Below are positions 1 to 9,386 of a stretch of 64,000 nt of DNA, piece after piece (within the stretch, counting starts at the first letter, position 1; each line of letters starts with the position of its first letter). The DNA comes from Chitinophaga pinensis. Its GTDB lineage: Bacteria > Bacteroidota > Bacteroidia > UBA4408. The notes below the pieces were generated by a model. It was given only the letters and a program-made list of their open reading frames with translations, was not told the origin of the DNA and made no database searches. The stretch is from assembly GCA_945861665.1 (NCBI GenBank), contig CAMAVS010000003.1, forward strand, positions 124,001 through 188,000. The letters run 5' to 3'. The position numbers and the translations under genes are program-made.

Positions 1-247
1 CTCTTTCTTCTGGTAAGTAACCAATATGGGCAATGTGGTTCTGGCTTAATTTTGCTCCATTAAACAAGACCTCACCACTATCGGGACCGGTAATTTGATT
101 AATAACACGTATAAGGGATGTTTTTCCTGCTCCATTTGGACCGAGAAGCCCGAATATACTTTTTTCAGGAATACTAATACTAACATCATCAAGTGCTGTG
201 TGATTAGCGTATTTTTTAACAATATTGTTTGCCGTTAAAATATCCAT
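1..247 (-). CDS. ABC transporter ATP-binding protein, N-terminal part (runs off left edge)
   Basis: Reading leftward from an ATG at 247 gives about 82 residues of an ABC-type ATPase before the window ends. The start MDILTANNIVKKYANHTALD is followed by a clear Walker A motif (GPNGAGKTS) near residue 37 and by the segment leading to the Q-loop. The family hydrolyses ATP to drive a partner permease. The first residues resemble the Bacteroidota export and gliding-type ATPases (CcmA/GldA-like), but the signature motif, Walker B and any permease lie outside the window. The substrate cannot be assigned. It is separated from dnaJ by about 40 nt on the same strand. Confidence 0.85.
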   Translation of the reverse strand, partial: MDILTANNIVKKYANHTALDDVSISIPEKSIFGLLGPNGAGKTSLIRVINQITGPDSGEVLFNGAKLSQNHIAHIGYLPEER

Positions 248-290
248 TCAAGGGTGATTTGTTTATAAAACTAACAATAAATTAAAGCTG

Positions 291-1421
291 TTAATCAAAA
301 TATTCTTTCATTCTGTCAAAAAAGCCTTTGTCCTTTTTAGTAGGTTTTGGGACAAAGTTTTCGGCTGTTTGAAATTTTTCTAATATTTTTATCTCCTCCT
401 TCGATAGTTGTTGGGGTGTCCATACGTTTATATTTACCAATAAATCTCCTTTTGAATAGCTATTTACCTCTGGTAGGCCTTTTCCTCTTAAGCGAAGTAT
501 TTTTCCGGATTGTGTTCCAGCATCAATTTTAATTTTTGCTTTTCCATCAATGGTGGGTATTTCAATTTGTGTTCCTAAGGCGGCATCAGCAAAGTTTACA
601 AAATGTTCGTATAATAAATTGTTCCCATCGCGTCTTAATAGTTCGTCCACCTCTTCTTCTATTGCAACAATTAAGTCACCATTCACTCCGCTTCTGGCAC
701 CTGCATTTCCTTTTCCACTCACCGACAGTTGCATTCCTTCGGCAACTCCTGCAGGAATTTTTATAGTTATAACTTCCTCATCTTTTACAATTCCATCACC
801 GTAACATACTTTGCATTTATCGGTAATAGTTTGACCTTCTCCACCACAATCGGGACAAGTAGTTGAAGTTTGCATTTGTCCTAGCATTGTGTTCATAATG
901 CGTGTAACTTGACCACTTCCTCTGCAGGTTTTACACGAATTAAACGAACTTCCATTTGCAGCACCACTTCCACTGCAGGGTTTACAACTAACAAATTTGT
1001 TTACTTTAATTTTTTTCTCAACACCGTTCGCAATGTCTTGCAGGTTAAGTTTTACTTTTACACGTAAATTACTTCCCTTATTTACTCTTTTTCCTCCACG
1101 ATTACCACCTCCAAAGCCCGATCCGAAAATATCTCCAAATTGACTAAAGATATCTTCCATATTCATTCCTCCACCATAATTTCCCCCACCATTTCCACCC
1201 ATAGCGGAATGTCCAAATTGATCGTATTTACTTTTCTTTTGGGAGTTGCTTAACACATCGTATGCTTCGGCAGCTTCCTTAAACTTTTCTTCGGCTGCTT
1301 TATCACCTTGGTTTTTATCAGGGTGATATTTCATGGCCATTTTTCGATAGGACTTTTTTATCTCGCTTTCATCGGCACTTTTGCCAATACCAAGAACTTC
1401 ATAATAATCTCTTTTACTCAT
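291..1421 (-). CDS. dnaJ: Molecular chaperone DnaJ (Hsp40)
   Basis: DnaJ co-chaperone of 376 aa, which delivers unfolded clients to DnaK and stimulates its ATPase. The J-domain covers about residues 1-70 with the essential HPD at 33-35. A glycine- and phenylalanine-rich linker follows at about 73-110. Four CxxCxGxG zinc modules have cysteine pairs at 146/149, 163/166, 189/192 and 203/206, and the C-terminal substrate-binding domains come last. Length and domain order match type I DnaJ. It lies 25 nt downstream of grpE on the same strand, so the two are probably co-transcribed. DnaK itself is not in the window, and I see no CIRCE-like operator. Confidence 0.98.
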   Translation of the reverse strand: MSKRDYYEVLGIGKSADESEIKKSYRKMAMKYHPDKNQGDKAAEEKFKEAAEAYDVLSNSQKKSKYDQFGHSAMGGNGGGNYGGGMNMEDIFSQFGDIFGSGFGGGNRGGKRVNKGSNLRVKVKLNLQDIANGVEKKIKVNKFVSCKPCSGSGAANGSSFNSCKTCRGSGQVTRIMNTMLGQMQTSTTCPDCGGEGQTITDKCKVCYGDGIVKDEEVITIKIPAGVAEGMQLSVSGKGNAGARSGVNGDLIVAIEEEVDELLRRDGNNLLYEHFVNFADAALGTQIEIPTIDGKAKIKIDAGTQSGKILRLRGKGLPEVNSYSKGDLLVNINVWTPQQLSKEEIKILEKFQTAENFVPKPTKKDKGFFDRMKEYFD

Positions 1422-1446
1422 TATTTTTATTTTTTACCAAGAGTAT

Positions 1447-2013
1447 TTAGTTTCCTACAACAACCTTTGCGAAACGAATTACTTTTCCATTTAAAGTGTA
1501 TCCCTTTTCCAACTCATCAATTACTTTTCCTTTTAATTCTACTTCGGGGCTAGGTATGTTTGTTATAGCTTCGTGTATATCTACATTAAATACTGTGCCT
1601 TTTGAGTCAATTTCATCTAAACCTTTTTGTTGTAAAGTGCTTTTAAATTTATGGAATATAAGATTTACTCCTTCTTTCAAGGCATTAACATTTTGGGTTT
1701 CATTCATCGATTTTATTCCTCTTTCAAAATCGTCAACAACAGGTAAAAGTGCTTTTACCAATTCTTCTCCGGCAAACTTACTCCAATCTATTTTTTCCTT
1801 TGCCGTACGCTTTCTGAAATTTTCAAAATCGGAATATAAACGAAGATATTTATCGTTTAGTTGATTGTACTTATCTTCAGAAGATTGCTCTATATCAATT
1901 GTGGGGTTTTCGTTTAAATCGGATTGGGTAGTCTCTTCTTCATTAAGTTCTTGTAACTCTTTTTCAGTATTATCAGTATTCATATTAAAAAGTTTTTTGA
2001 ATTTGTTTTTCAT
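1447..2013 (-). CDS. grpE: Nucleotide exchange factor GrpE
   Basis: GrpE of 188 aa, the ADP-release factor for DnaK. The first 45 or so residues are acidic and low-complexity. A long coiled-coil helix follows (about 48-100, containing YLRLYSDFENFRKRT), then the C-terminal beta domain, including the family's HEA(I) segment near 148-150 and the YTLNGKVIRFAKVVV ending. It is the first gene of a grpE-dnaJ pair, the usual Bacteroidota order. The 145 nt upstream contain the terminator of the preceding foldase gene, so grpE probably has its own promoter there, although I could not identify a convincing -33/-7 pair. Confidence 0.97.
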   Translation of the reverse strand: MKNKFKKLFNMNTDNTEKELQELNEEETTQSDLNENPTIDIEQSSEDKYNQLNDKYLRLYSDFENFRKRTAKEKIDWSKFAGEELVKALLPVVDDFERGIKSMNETQNVNALKEGVNLIFHKFKSTLQQKGLDEIDSKGTVFNVDIHEAITNIPSPEVELKGKVIDELEKGYTLNGKVIRFAKVVVGN

Positions 2014-2102
2014 TAATTATTTGTGAGTATTTTCAAAAATTTTGCCATTTACTATAAACGGACAAATTGTCATTGTTATGAGGTGTATTTAGTTTTATTA
2101 CT

Positions 2103-2139
2103 TAAAAAAAACAGCCGGAATGTTTGAACAGTCCGGCTA
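2103..2139 (-). terminator. Rho-independent terminator of the PpiD-like gene
   Basis: The arms AGCCGGA (2113-2119) and TCCGGCT (2132-2138) form a 7-bp GC-rich stem with a 12-nt loop. On the minus strand this is followed by a run of U from the A-tract at about 2104-2110. It lies just after the stop of the 2159-4264 gene and before grpE, which separates the two transcription units. Confidence 0.8.
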
Positions 2140-2158
2140 TCTATTATGGTTGTTGGTA

Positions 2159-4264
2159 TTATTGGAATTTTGCTCTGTTGTCAACTACATTAGCTTTTGC
2201 TTTTAGCGCTTCAAACATTTCATAATCTACACGGTTTTTCATACCCGATAATAATTGTTTTTTAGCATCATCGTAATTTTTTTCAGTACTCGCTTCTTTA
2301 ACTTCAGTCACCTTTATAACGTAAATGCCTGATTCGCCCTTGATTGGGTTGGAAACAATATTTGCTTTTATTCCAAAAATAGTTCCTACAACTTGTGGTT
2401 CTCTGCCTAAGCCTTGAATTGAACTGGATGCGAAAGTTTGATTTTCTACCGTTTCTACTTTTGTATTCACTTTTGACGCAATTTGTTCAAGCGAACTTGC
2501 ACCACTTATTGCGCCTTTAAACGATGCAATATATTGTTCCGCTTTTTTCTCTTTTTTAGCTTCTAACTCAACAGCCGCCTTAACAGATTCTAATGGCAAA
2601 ACACCTTTTTCTTTTATGTCTTTAAGTATAGCAATTACATATTTGTTACCCAGTTCAAATACTTTTGATATTGAACCCTTTTTGGTATCTTCGTTATAGG
2701 CCCAACGAATTACTTCACGTGAGTTTTCCAGTCCGTTCACATTTTTATCAATGTCTTTAATATTTTCGGCTATACGTTTATTTAAATTCTGGTCAAGTAC
2801 AGCCTTATCAAATAATTCAACGCTTGTGTTTTTTCCTGCAAATTCGCTGGCTTTTTGATAATAGGATTGAAAAGTTTGTGAACTCGGAAGGGCATTTCGT
2901 TCAATAATAGCCATCATTACCTTTGGTGTCTCTGCTTTTTTATCTGTTATTTCAATAATATGAATGCCAAACTGCGATTTAATAATAGGCATATCGCCCC
3001 TTTTTCCTTTAAAGCAAGCATCATTGAATGAAGGAACCATCATTCCTTCTGCAAACCAACCTAAGTCGCCACCTTTTGCACCACTACCTGGGTCTTTTGA
3101 GTAAAGTTTAGCAAGGTCTTCAAACTTTTTGCCTTTTTTGATAGCATTTTTAATACTATCGGCACGAGTCATATATTTAGCTGTGTCAGTTCCTTCTATT
3201 TTTATTAAAATATGACGCGCTTTTACAGAGTCGCTGCTCATTCTTATTTTCATCACCTTGGCAAGCTTGTAAACATTGTTTTCAAAATAAGGGCCCATTA
3301 CTGCTCCTATCTGCGCTTTAAAAACAACAGTATCCAACATTGGCGGTAATTCACCTTTTTTAGAATAGCGCTCCGCGAATTTTACGTCAGAATTACCATT
3401 AACATAAGAAGAGTCATCGGTAACGGTTTTAAATTCATCCACCAATTTCTTTAATTGCTCTTCCGTATTAGTATTGTCCTCTTTTGAAGGAAGTATATCG
3501 TAGGTAATAAAATCGAAACCGCGGGTTCTGCTTTCTTGCTTGTATTTATTTTTATTCTCGTTATAGTATTTTTGCAAATCAGCATCCGTAACCTTAATTG
3601 TACTATCTTGAATATCAATATAACGCTTAACAAGGTAAGTGAATTTTGCTGTTTTACTCTTTGAAATATGATCTCTTTTAGCTTCGTTTTTTGTTACATA
3701 AAAACCTTGTTTGATAATAGTGTTGTATTTATTTGCAATACGCTCTTGCTTTATAGCTGCCTCAAATTTTAACCATCTGTCGCGTGTTGCACCGGTTTTA
3801 TCATTATCCATATTTTTCAGAAAGTTGATAACTTGCGCAGGGTTGAATTCACCCGTTTTGGGGTCGGTAAAAGCTTGTTTTACCGAAGAGTGAGGTTCTT
3901 TCCCTTGAACCATATCAAATAACTCATCGGTTGAAACGGTAATACTTAAATCGTCATAGTGAGGCTGCATTATTTTTTCAAAAAGTAATTGATTCCAAGC
4001 TTGACTTTTTAAATTGTCTATTGTAGTTTCGTCTAAAGGTTTATCCGACTTGTTTTTTTCGTTTTCAAGTGAAGCTTCAACTCGTGCCTCAAATTCTTGA
4101 ATGTTTACCTCTTTACCTGCAATTTCGGCTACTTTGGTTCTATCGTCTGCAAAAAAGGAATTCTTCGACTGAAATGCTTGTTCCAGTACAAATACAAGTA
4201 GCGCAAGCGCTATAATACCAACTAATAAACCCGAACGGTTTCTGATTTTTGCTAAAATGCTCAT
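2159..4264 (-). CDS. Membrane-anchored peptidyl-prolyl isomerase, PpiD/SurA-like
   Basis: Protein of 701 aa with one N-terminal transmembrane anchor (about residues 13-32) and a large periplasmic part. It has a SurA_N-like chaperone region (about 35-230) followed by a parvulin-type rotamase domain (about 345-450). The rotamase shows ARHILIKI, GGDLGWFAEGMMV and QFGIHIIEI, the conserved parvulin blocks. A long C-terminal chaperone-like region follows. The predicted role is folding of outer-membrane and secreted proteins at the periplasmic face of the inner membrane. Architecture and length match the Bacteroidota PpiD-like proteins. It is transcribed alone and ends in a strong terminator. Confidence 0.92.
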   Translation of the reverse strand: MSILAKIRNRSGLLVGIIALALLVFVLEQAFQSKNSFFADDRTKVAEIAGKEVNIQEFEARVEASLENEKNKSDKPLDETTIDNLKSQAWNQLLFEKIMQPHYDDLSITVSTDELFDMVQGKEPHSSVKQAFTDPKTGEFNPAQVINFLKNMDNDKTGATRDRWLKFEAAIKQERIANKYNTIIKQGFYVTKNEAKRDHISKSKTAKFTYLVKRYIDIQDSTIKVTDADLQKYYNENKNKYKQESRTRGFDFITYDILPSKEDNTNTEEQLKKLVDEFKTVTDDSSYVNGNSDVKFAERYSKKGELPPMLDTVVFKAQIGAVMGPYFENNVYKLAKVMKIRMSSDSVKARHILIKIEGTDTAKYMTRADSIKNAIKKGKKFEDLAKLYSKDPGSGAKGGDLGWFAEGMMVPSFNDACFKGKRGDMPIIKSQFGIHIIEITDKKAETPKVMMAIIERNALPSSQTFQSYYQKASEFAGKNTSVELFDKAVLDQNLNKRIAENIKDIDKNVNGLENSREVIRWAYNEDTKKGSISKVFELGNKYVIAILKDIKEKGVLPLESVKAAVELEAKKEKKAEQYIASFKGAISGASSLEQIASKVNTKVETVENQTFASSSIQGLGREPQVVGTIFGIKANIVSNPIKGESGIYVIKVTEVKEASTEKNYDDAKKQLLSGMKNRVDYEMFEALKAKANVVDNRAKFQ

Positions 4265-4349
4265 TTTATTTTAAATTAATTTGGGTTGCGAATATACGTT
4301 TTTAAGTCCTAATAATAAAATGTTTTAATAGGCTGTTTATCGTTTGTGT

Positions 4350-4757
4350 TTATTCCGATAGTAGTTTTCGCCCTGCTTTTATCTCCGAACGTATTTTTTT
4401 TGTTTGCAGTCTCTTTTCCTTAGAACCTTTGCTGGGTTTTGTTGCTTTTCTTTTTTTTGTTACAATAAAGCATTTATCAAGCATCTTATAAAGTTTGGCA
4501 ATTGCAGCTTTTTTGTTGTCTAATTGCGACCTAGAGCTTTGGTCGCTTGTGACCAACCAACCTTCCGCTGATATTTTGCTGTCGAGTTTGTGAAGTATAA
4601 TTTGCTTTTCTTCCTCAGTAAGCAATGCTGAGTCATTAATATTAAGCCGTATTTCTACTTTTGTAGAAACTTTGTTTACATTTTGCCCTCCCTTTCCACT
4701 ACTTTTTGTGGCTTTAAATTCGACTTCTTTGTAAATATTTCGACTCGAAAATTGCAT
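4350..4757 (-). CDS. arfB: Alternative ribosome-rescue factor / peptidyl-tRNA hydrolase ArfB
   Basis: A 135-aa class I release-factor-like protein (YaeJ/ICT1 family). It carries the catalytic GGQ motif at residues 23-25 within the SSGKGGQNVNKVST block. The C-terminal tail is strongly basic (from about residue 100, rich in K and R), the part that in ArfB enters the empty mRNA channel of stalled ribosomes. There is no stop-codon recognition domain, which separates it from RF1 and RF2. Its role is hydrolysis of peptidyl-tRNA on non-stop complexes. It sits 5 nt downstream of the DUF6973-like gene on the same strand. Confidence 0.95.
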   Translation of the reverse strand: MQFSSRNIYKEVEFKATKSSGKGGQNVNKVSTKVEIRLNINDSALLTEEEKQIILHKLDSKISAEGWLVTSDQSSRSQLDNKKAAIAKLYKMLDKCFIVTKKRKATKPSKGSKEKRLQTKKIRSEIKAGRKLLSE

Positions 4758-4762
4758 TTTTT

Positions 4763-5392
4763 TTAATGTGGATTGTAATTAGAGGAAACAAGGCATTTAG
4801 AGTTTTTCCATTTTTTTTGAATTTCGGGTAGGGGAATCTCTTTATCGTTACAATCAACAAATTGCCCAGTACTATTTTTTGCTATTATTTTCATAGCACC
4901 TTCCTGTATTTTTTTAATAACAATGAGTTTTATATCAACAGAATTTGCTTTTTTATTGGCTTGCCCAATTCGAATTCCCTGTTCATTATTGAATAAATCC
5001 ATTGCACAGCTTATCGAATCGGGTGTTTCACCGTCTTCTGTTAGGTTTTTGTCGAATAGTATTCTGTTCCCTTTTTCGTGCGCAAGTCCCAATTTTTTAG
5101 ATTTTCTTTTTCCTATTTTTTGTGTTAGAACAGCCATCCAATAAGCGTGCCTAAATGCATCTAATTTCCCGCCAATATTTTCTTGGTCAAGCATTTGTTC
5201 TATTTTTACTTCGGTGCATATTTTTATTACTTTTTGAGTGACGTTATGTGTTTTTTTTGCTACAAATGGATGCTTTATTATCCAGCTTTTTTCAGAGTTA
5301 CTTAAGTTTGCATAATTGTGTAAAAGGTTTTGCGAAAATACATTGTTATTGCATAATACTAAAAATATAAAAATAGCTAAAGAAAACTTCAT
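4763..5392 (-). CDS. Secreted protein resembling the DUF6973 family
   Basis: An upstream in-frame ATG at 5476 exists, but the ATG at 5392 is preferred. It yields a clean signal peptide (MKFSLAIFIFLVLCNNNVFS followed by Q) and 209 aa. It also clears the divergent promoter region of the PASTA gene. The mature part contains KLDAFRHAYWMAVLTQ and, further on, HEKGN and DLFNNEQGIRIG. This histidine- and acid-rich pattern resembles DUF6973, a family of uncertain, possibly hydrolytic function. I assign the family by motif resemblance only. The mature protein is basic and presumably periplasmic or secreted. Its coupling to arfB by a 5-nt gap may be accidental. Confidence 0.7.
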   Translation of the reverse strand: MKFSLAIFIFLVLCNNNVFSQNLLHNYANLSNSEKSWIIKHPFVAKKTHNVTQKVIKICTEVKIEQMLDQENIGGKLDAFRHAYWMAVLTQKIGKRKSKKLGLAHEKGNRILFDKNLTEDGETPDSISCAMDLFNNEQGIRIGQANKKANSVDIKLIVIKKIQEGAMKIIAKNSTGQFVDCNDKEIPLPEIQKKWKNSKCLVSSNYNPH

Positions 5393-5482
5393 TGGCGTAA
5401 AAATATTGAATAATATGATATACTGTATGTATCGTAAAAAACTAATAGTAACTTTGCTTACTAAATTACCTATCATTTCATT

Positions 5483-6286
5483 GTGTTTAAATTTATAATC
5501 AGTAAATCGTTTTTTAAACAGTTAGGAATTGCATTAATAACGCTAACCCTAATATTGTGGGTGACCTTTAAATGGATTTCAAATTATACATTGCATGGCG
5601 AAATGGTTGTTGTTCCTAATCTTGTAGGTTTAACTTTGTCTGAAATTAAAAATGTAATTGATGAAAAGTGTTTAAGGTTTGTAATTGTAGATTCTTTGTA
5701 CGACAAAACAAGGAAAAAGGGGACTGCAATAGATCAAGACCCAATCGCCAATTTTAATGTAAAAAAGAACCGTACAATATATATAACGCTTTCTTCGTTT
5801 AATCCAGCAAAAGTTCAAATGCCCAGTTTAGTTGATGTATCCTTACGACAAGCAACCGCTATGCTTGAAACGTATGGACTACAAGTAGGTAAATTAAGTT
5901 ACGTGCCCGATTTTGCAAAGAATGCTGTTATCGAACAATTCTATAATGGAAACATCATTAAACCGGGTCAAATGATTGTGAAAGAATCAAAAATTGATTT
6001 AGTATTGGGCGATGGATTAAAGGGCGACAAAGTATCTTTGCCAAATTTAATAGGACTTTCAAGAGCCGAAGCTATATCTCGAATAGTTGCTTCCTCATTA
6101 AACGTAGGTGTTATTCTTCACGATGCCAGTGTAAAAGATTCCTCCATAGCAAAGGTGTATAAACAAGTACCGGGCTATTCATCAGGTATAAATGTAAAAG
6201 CAGGAAAACAAATAGATATTTTTATTACCCAAGATGAGGCAAAAATGAATGGTACAAGTGACTCACTTCAATTAGGGGACGAATAA
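5483..6286 (+). CDS. Membrane-anchored protein with three PASTA domains
   Basis: Protein of 267 aa starting at GTG 5483. One N-terminal transmembrane helix (about residues 14-32) is followed by three PASTA repeats starting near VPNLVGLT (about 43), MPSLVDVS (about 112) and LPNLIGLS (about 185). PASTA modules bind peptidoglycan-like ligands in Ser/Thr kinases and penicillin-binding proteins, but here no kinase or transpeptidase domain is attached. It is probably an envelope-associated accessory protein. A -7-like element (TAACTTTG, 5449-5456) lies 27 nt upstream. Its stop overlaps the next start by 1 nt, so the downstream T9SS protein is translationally coupled. Confidence 0.9.
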   Translation: MFKFIISKSFFKQLGIALITLTLILWVTFKWISNYTLHGEMVVVPNLVGLTLSEIKNVIDEKCLRFVIVDSLYDKTRKKGTAIDQDPIANFNVKKNRTIYITLSSFNPAKVQMPSLVDVSLRQATAMLETYGLQVGKLSYVPDFAKNAVIEQFYNGNIIKPGQMIVKESKIDLVLGDGLKGDKVSLPNLIGLSRAEAISRIVASSLNVGVILHDASVKDSSIAKVYKQVPGYSSGINVKAGKQIDIFITQDEAKMNGTSDSLQLGDE

Positions 6287-8202
6287 TGAGAAAAATTGCA
6301 TTGCTATATTCTGTTTTTTGTTTGTCAGCGAATGTGTTTGCTCAGGAAGCAATTTATGACCTTTCTGTGAACCCTATTATACAAGCTAGTTTTTGCGAAA
6401 GTGAAATTGTAAAACAAAAAAGTGTTGGGTATAAGGGCTCTGCCATACAAGTACAAATGTATATTCCTCATGCAAAGAAAGTGGGAGGAATAAACGATAC
6501 AATTGACCCTAACGTTGGGGTAAACGGTTTTTTTGACGATTTTTCATTTTCTGTTTTCTCTAATCCCGATCCTTCTTTATGGATGGATACCAACGTTTTT
6601 ATTAATTCAAATTATCCGGTAAACCAACCTACTATAGGCGTTGCTACGTTTGATGGCTTAAAGAAAAATGGAATGCCTTATAATTTTGCTCAACCCAACT
6701 CACAGGGATTAGCCGATTTTTTAACTTCAAAGTATATTTATATGGATAATATGCAATTGAGTGATTCGGTATATTTGAGTTTTTATTATCAAGCACAAGG
6801 TAGAGGCAATGCACCTGAAGTGCAAGACTCATTGGTGTTAGAGTTTAAAGATTCACTGGATAATTGGCTTCATATATGGGCAAAGTCGGGCTATAGCATT
6901 GCTTCCGATAGTTCTTTCTTTAGGGTAATGATACCTATTTCTGCCCCTAAATGGTTTTACAATGGATTTCAGTTGAGGTTTAAAAATTATGCAACGCTAT
7001 CGGGAAATTTAGACCATTGGAATTTAGACTATGTAAAGTTGAATGATTTTAGAAGTATTACAGACACTATTTTTGATGATATTGCTTTTGTTACTCCTAT
7101 TCTTTCATTACTCAAGGAATACACATCGGTTCCTTGGAAACATTACAATACTTCAATGATGGTAGCAAGTATTAGCAATAATTTTCGCAATTTATTTAGT
7201 ACTAAAGTTGTTGATTTTAAATACAATGTATTTAGGTACAATGGAACAAGTTTACATAATCAAGGTATTGTAACTGATCTTTTTTTAAATGGCTTTAACA
7301 AATGTAATCAAGCTAATGGTATTATATCAGCACCAATTAGTTTTTCGTATGTTGATACTACAGCCTGTATCGATTATTTTGTGAAACAGAGTATAAAAGC
7401 TACTTCGGATGCCGTTCGTAATAACGATACGCTGCGATTTATACAACGGGTTGAGAATTATTTTTCTTACGATGACGGCTCTGCCGAAGCTGCGTATGGT
7501 TTAACACAACCGTATTCTTCATTGGCATATAAATTTATAATGACCGTTCCGGATACACTTACGGGAGTTAAGTTTCATTTTAATCCTGTAGTAAACGATG
7601 TAAGTTTAAAGCAATTCAAGCTTACTGTTTGGGATCATGATGTGATGAATAACCGTCCGCGAAATATTATTTATCAAAGTGACATAGTTTACAATCCTCA
7701 GTATACTTACTGTTACAATGGTTTCAGTGAATACCCTATTGATTCATTGTTTGAGATGAACGATGTTTTTTATGTTGGTTGGCAGCAAAATTCAGCCGAT
7801 TTGTTGAATGTTGGCTTGGATAGAAATATTGACAATACTGCCAATATGTTTTATAATACAAATGGAAATTGGTTAAATACTCAATTCCCCGGTTCCTGGA
7901 TGATACGCCCTGTGTTTGGCAAGTGTTATTTGCCTGCCGGTATTGAAAATAGTGAAGTTGAAAAGGATGTAATCTCTATGTATCCAAACCCTACAAGTAA
8001 TTTGCTTTACATAAAAGGACTTAATACAAATGATTGTATAGTGAATTTAATTGACATGTTAGGTAAAATCGTTATTAGTCAAGCTGTAAAAGAAAATGAA
8101 GGGATAGATATTTCAGAAATTTCGAATGGAATTTATTTACTAAGAATTGTATCCCCTTCAAATGCTTTATTTTACACAAGTAAAGTAATTATAAATAAAT
8201 AG
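6286..8202 (+). CDS. Secreted protein with type IX secretion (T9SS) C-terminal sorting domain
   Basis: Protein of 638 aa with a signal peptide (MRKIALLYSVFCLSANVFAQ) and a large beta-rich middle region without recognisable catalytic motifs. It ends in a typical T9SS type A sorting domain over the last 85 or so residues: MYPNPTSNLLYIKG, then a DMLGKIV strand, GIYLLRI and a basic end. The domain directs export across the outer membrane and cell-surface attachment or release. The N-terminal region (about 150-260) has a jelly-roll-like composition, but I do not assign a family. It sits between the PASTA protein (1-nt overlap) and the pseudouridine synthase (5-nt gap), a conserved-looking envelope/RNA operon. 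Confidence 0.9.
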   Translation: MRKIALLYSVFCLSANVFAQEAIYDLSVNPIIQASFCESEIVKQKSVGYKGSAIQVQMYIPHAKKVGGINDTIDPNVGVNGFFDDFSFSVFSNPDPSLWMDTNVFINSNYPVNQPTIGVATFDGLKKNGMPYNFAQPNSQGLADFLTSKYIYMDNMQLSDSVYLSFYYQAQGRGNAPEVQDSLVLEFKDSLDNWLHIWAKSGYSIASDSSFFRVMIPISAPKWFYNGFQLRFKNYATLSGNLDHWNLDYVKLNDFRSITDTIFDDIAFVTPILSLLKEYTSVPWKHYNTSMMVASISNNFRNLFSTKVVDFKYNVFRYNGTSLHNQGIVTDLFLNGFNKCNQANGIISAPISFSYVDTTACIDYFVKQSIKATSDAVRNNDTLRFIQRVENYFSYDDGSAEAAYGLTQPYSSLAYKFIMTVPDTLTGVKFHFNPVVNDVSLKQFKLTVWDHDVMNNRPRNIIYQSDIVYNPQYTYCYNGFSEYPIDSLFEMNDVFYVGWQQNSADLLNVGLDRNIDNTANMFYNTNGNWLNTQFPGSWMIRPVFGKCYLPAGIENSEVEKDVISMYPNPTSNLLYIKGLNTNDCIVNLIDMLGKIVISQAVKENEGIDISEISNGIYLLRIVSPSNALFYTSKVIINK

Positions 8203-8207
8203 TCGTG

Positions 8208-9263
8208 ATGAAAGACATAGTTGAAGGTGAGTTAGAAGATCAGGAGCAGGAACTCTTTGAACATTTTCGTTTTGTGATGGGCAAGGGGCAGGAGTTATTG
8301 CGTATCGATAAATACTTAATGAATCATATTAAGAGTGCAACCAGAACTAAGATTCAGCAAACAGCAGAGGCAGGAAATGTACTGGTAAATGACAAGTCTG
8401 TAAAATCAAATTACAGAGTAAAACCATTTGATGTAATTTCCATTGTATTAGCACATCCGCCAAGAGACAAAGAGATTAAACCCGAAAATATTCCTTTGAA
8501 CATTGTGTACGAAGACGACCAAGTGGTTGTTGTAAATAAATCGTCAAATATGGTGGTACACCCTGGTTTTGGTAATTATTCAGGAACTTTGGTGAATGCA
8601 ATGATGTATCATTTGCAGGATTTACCCTTGTTTCATACCAATAATTTACGACCGGGTTTGGTGCATCGATTGGATAAAAATACAACTGGTATTATGATTA
8701 TGGCTACTAACGAAGTAGCACTTGCACACTTAGCCAAACAGTTTTTCGAACGTACAACACAACGTAAATACGTTGCCCTTGTTTGGGGCGATATGTTGGA
8801 TAACGAAGGAACCATAACAGGCAATGTTGGGCGTAACATAAAGGATAGAAAAAAGATGGATGTTTTTGAAGATGCATCCGAAGGCAAGCACGCTGTAACA
8901 CACTATAAAGTATTGGAAAGATTTGGTTATGTTACCTTAGTTGAATGTAAATTAGAAACCGGGAGAACGCATCAAATACGGGTTCATTTTCAGCATATTG
9001 GGCACCCCTTGTTCAATGATTCACTTTATGGTGGAGATAGAATATTAAAGGGAACAACTTTCTCGAAATACAAGCAATTTATACAAAACTGTTTTGATAT
9101 TTTACCTCGACAAGCACTGCACGCGAAAGAATTGGGTTTTAAACATCCGAAGAGGGGCGATATGATGTTTTTTGATTCGGTACTTCCTGACGATATGACA
9201 CAGGTACTTGAAAAATGGCGTATTTATTCTAAAAGCAGAACATTTGAAGACCCCAATGAATAA
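8208..9263 (+). CDS. rluD: RluA/RluD-family 23S rRNA pseudouridine synthase
   Basis: Converts uridines in 23S rRNA to pseudouridine. An N-terminal S4 RNA-binding domain (about 30-85) precedes the catalytic domain. That domain carries GLVHRLDKNTTG with the catalytic aspartate near residue 156, GRTHQIRVH (about 258-266) and HPLFND. I start at the ATG at 8208; a GTG one codon earlier (8205) is equally in frame. The 350-aa length includes a short acidic N-terminal extension typical of Bacteroidota RluD-like proteins. It is the last gene of the PASTA-T9SS operon. Confidence 0.95.
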   Translation: MKDIVEGELEDQEQELFEHFRFVMGKGQELLRIDKYLMNHIKSATRTKIQQTAEAGNVLVNDKSVKSNYRVKPFDVISIVLAHPPRDKEIKPENIPLNIVYEDDQVVVVNKSSNMVVHPGFGNYSGTLVNAMMYHLQDLPLFHTNNLRPGLVHRLDKNTTGIMIMATNEVALAHLAKQFFERTTQRKYVALVWGDMLDNEGTITGNVGRNIKDRKKMDVFEDASEGKHAVTHYKVLERFGYVTLVECKLETGRTHQIRVHFQHIGHPLFNDSLYGGDRILKGTTFSKYKQFIQNCFDILPRQALHAKELGFKHPKRGDMMFFDSVLPDDMTQVLEKWRIYSKSRTFEDPNE

Positions 9264-9386
9264 CTGTTTTAAGTATTAGTCTTAATAAAAATAGTGTTCA
9301 TCGCAAAAAAAAGACAGTTAATCGTAACTTTTTTTTAAAGTGTTCGTATAAGTATTTAATAGTTCTAAATTGATTAGATACTGCCT

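Noticed and set aside
347-804. Long open frames opposite dnaJ and elsewhere opposite real genes
   Set aside because: They are mirror frames of well-identified genes with low-complexity or atypical composition and no start signals.
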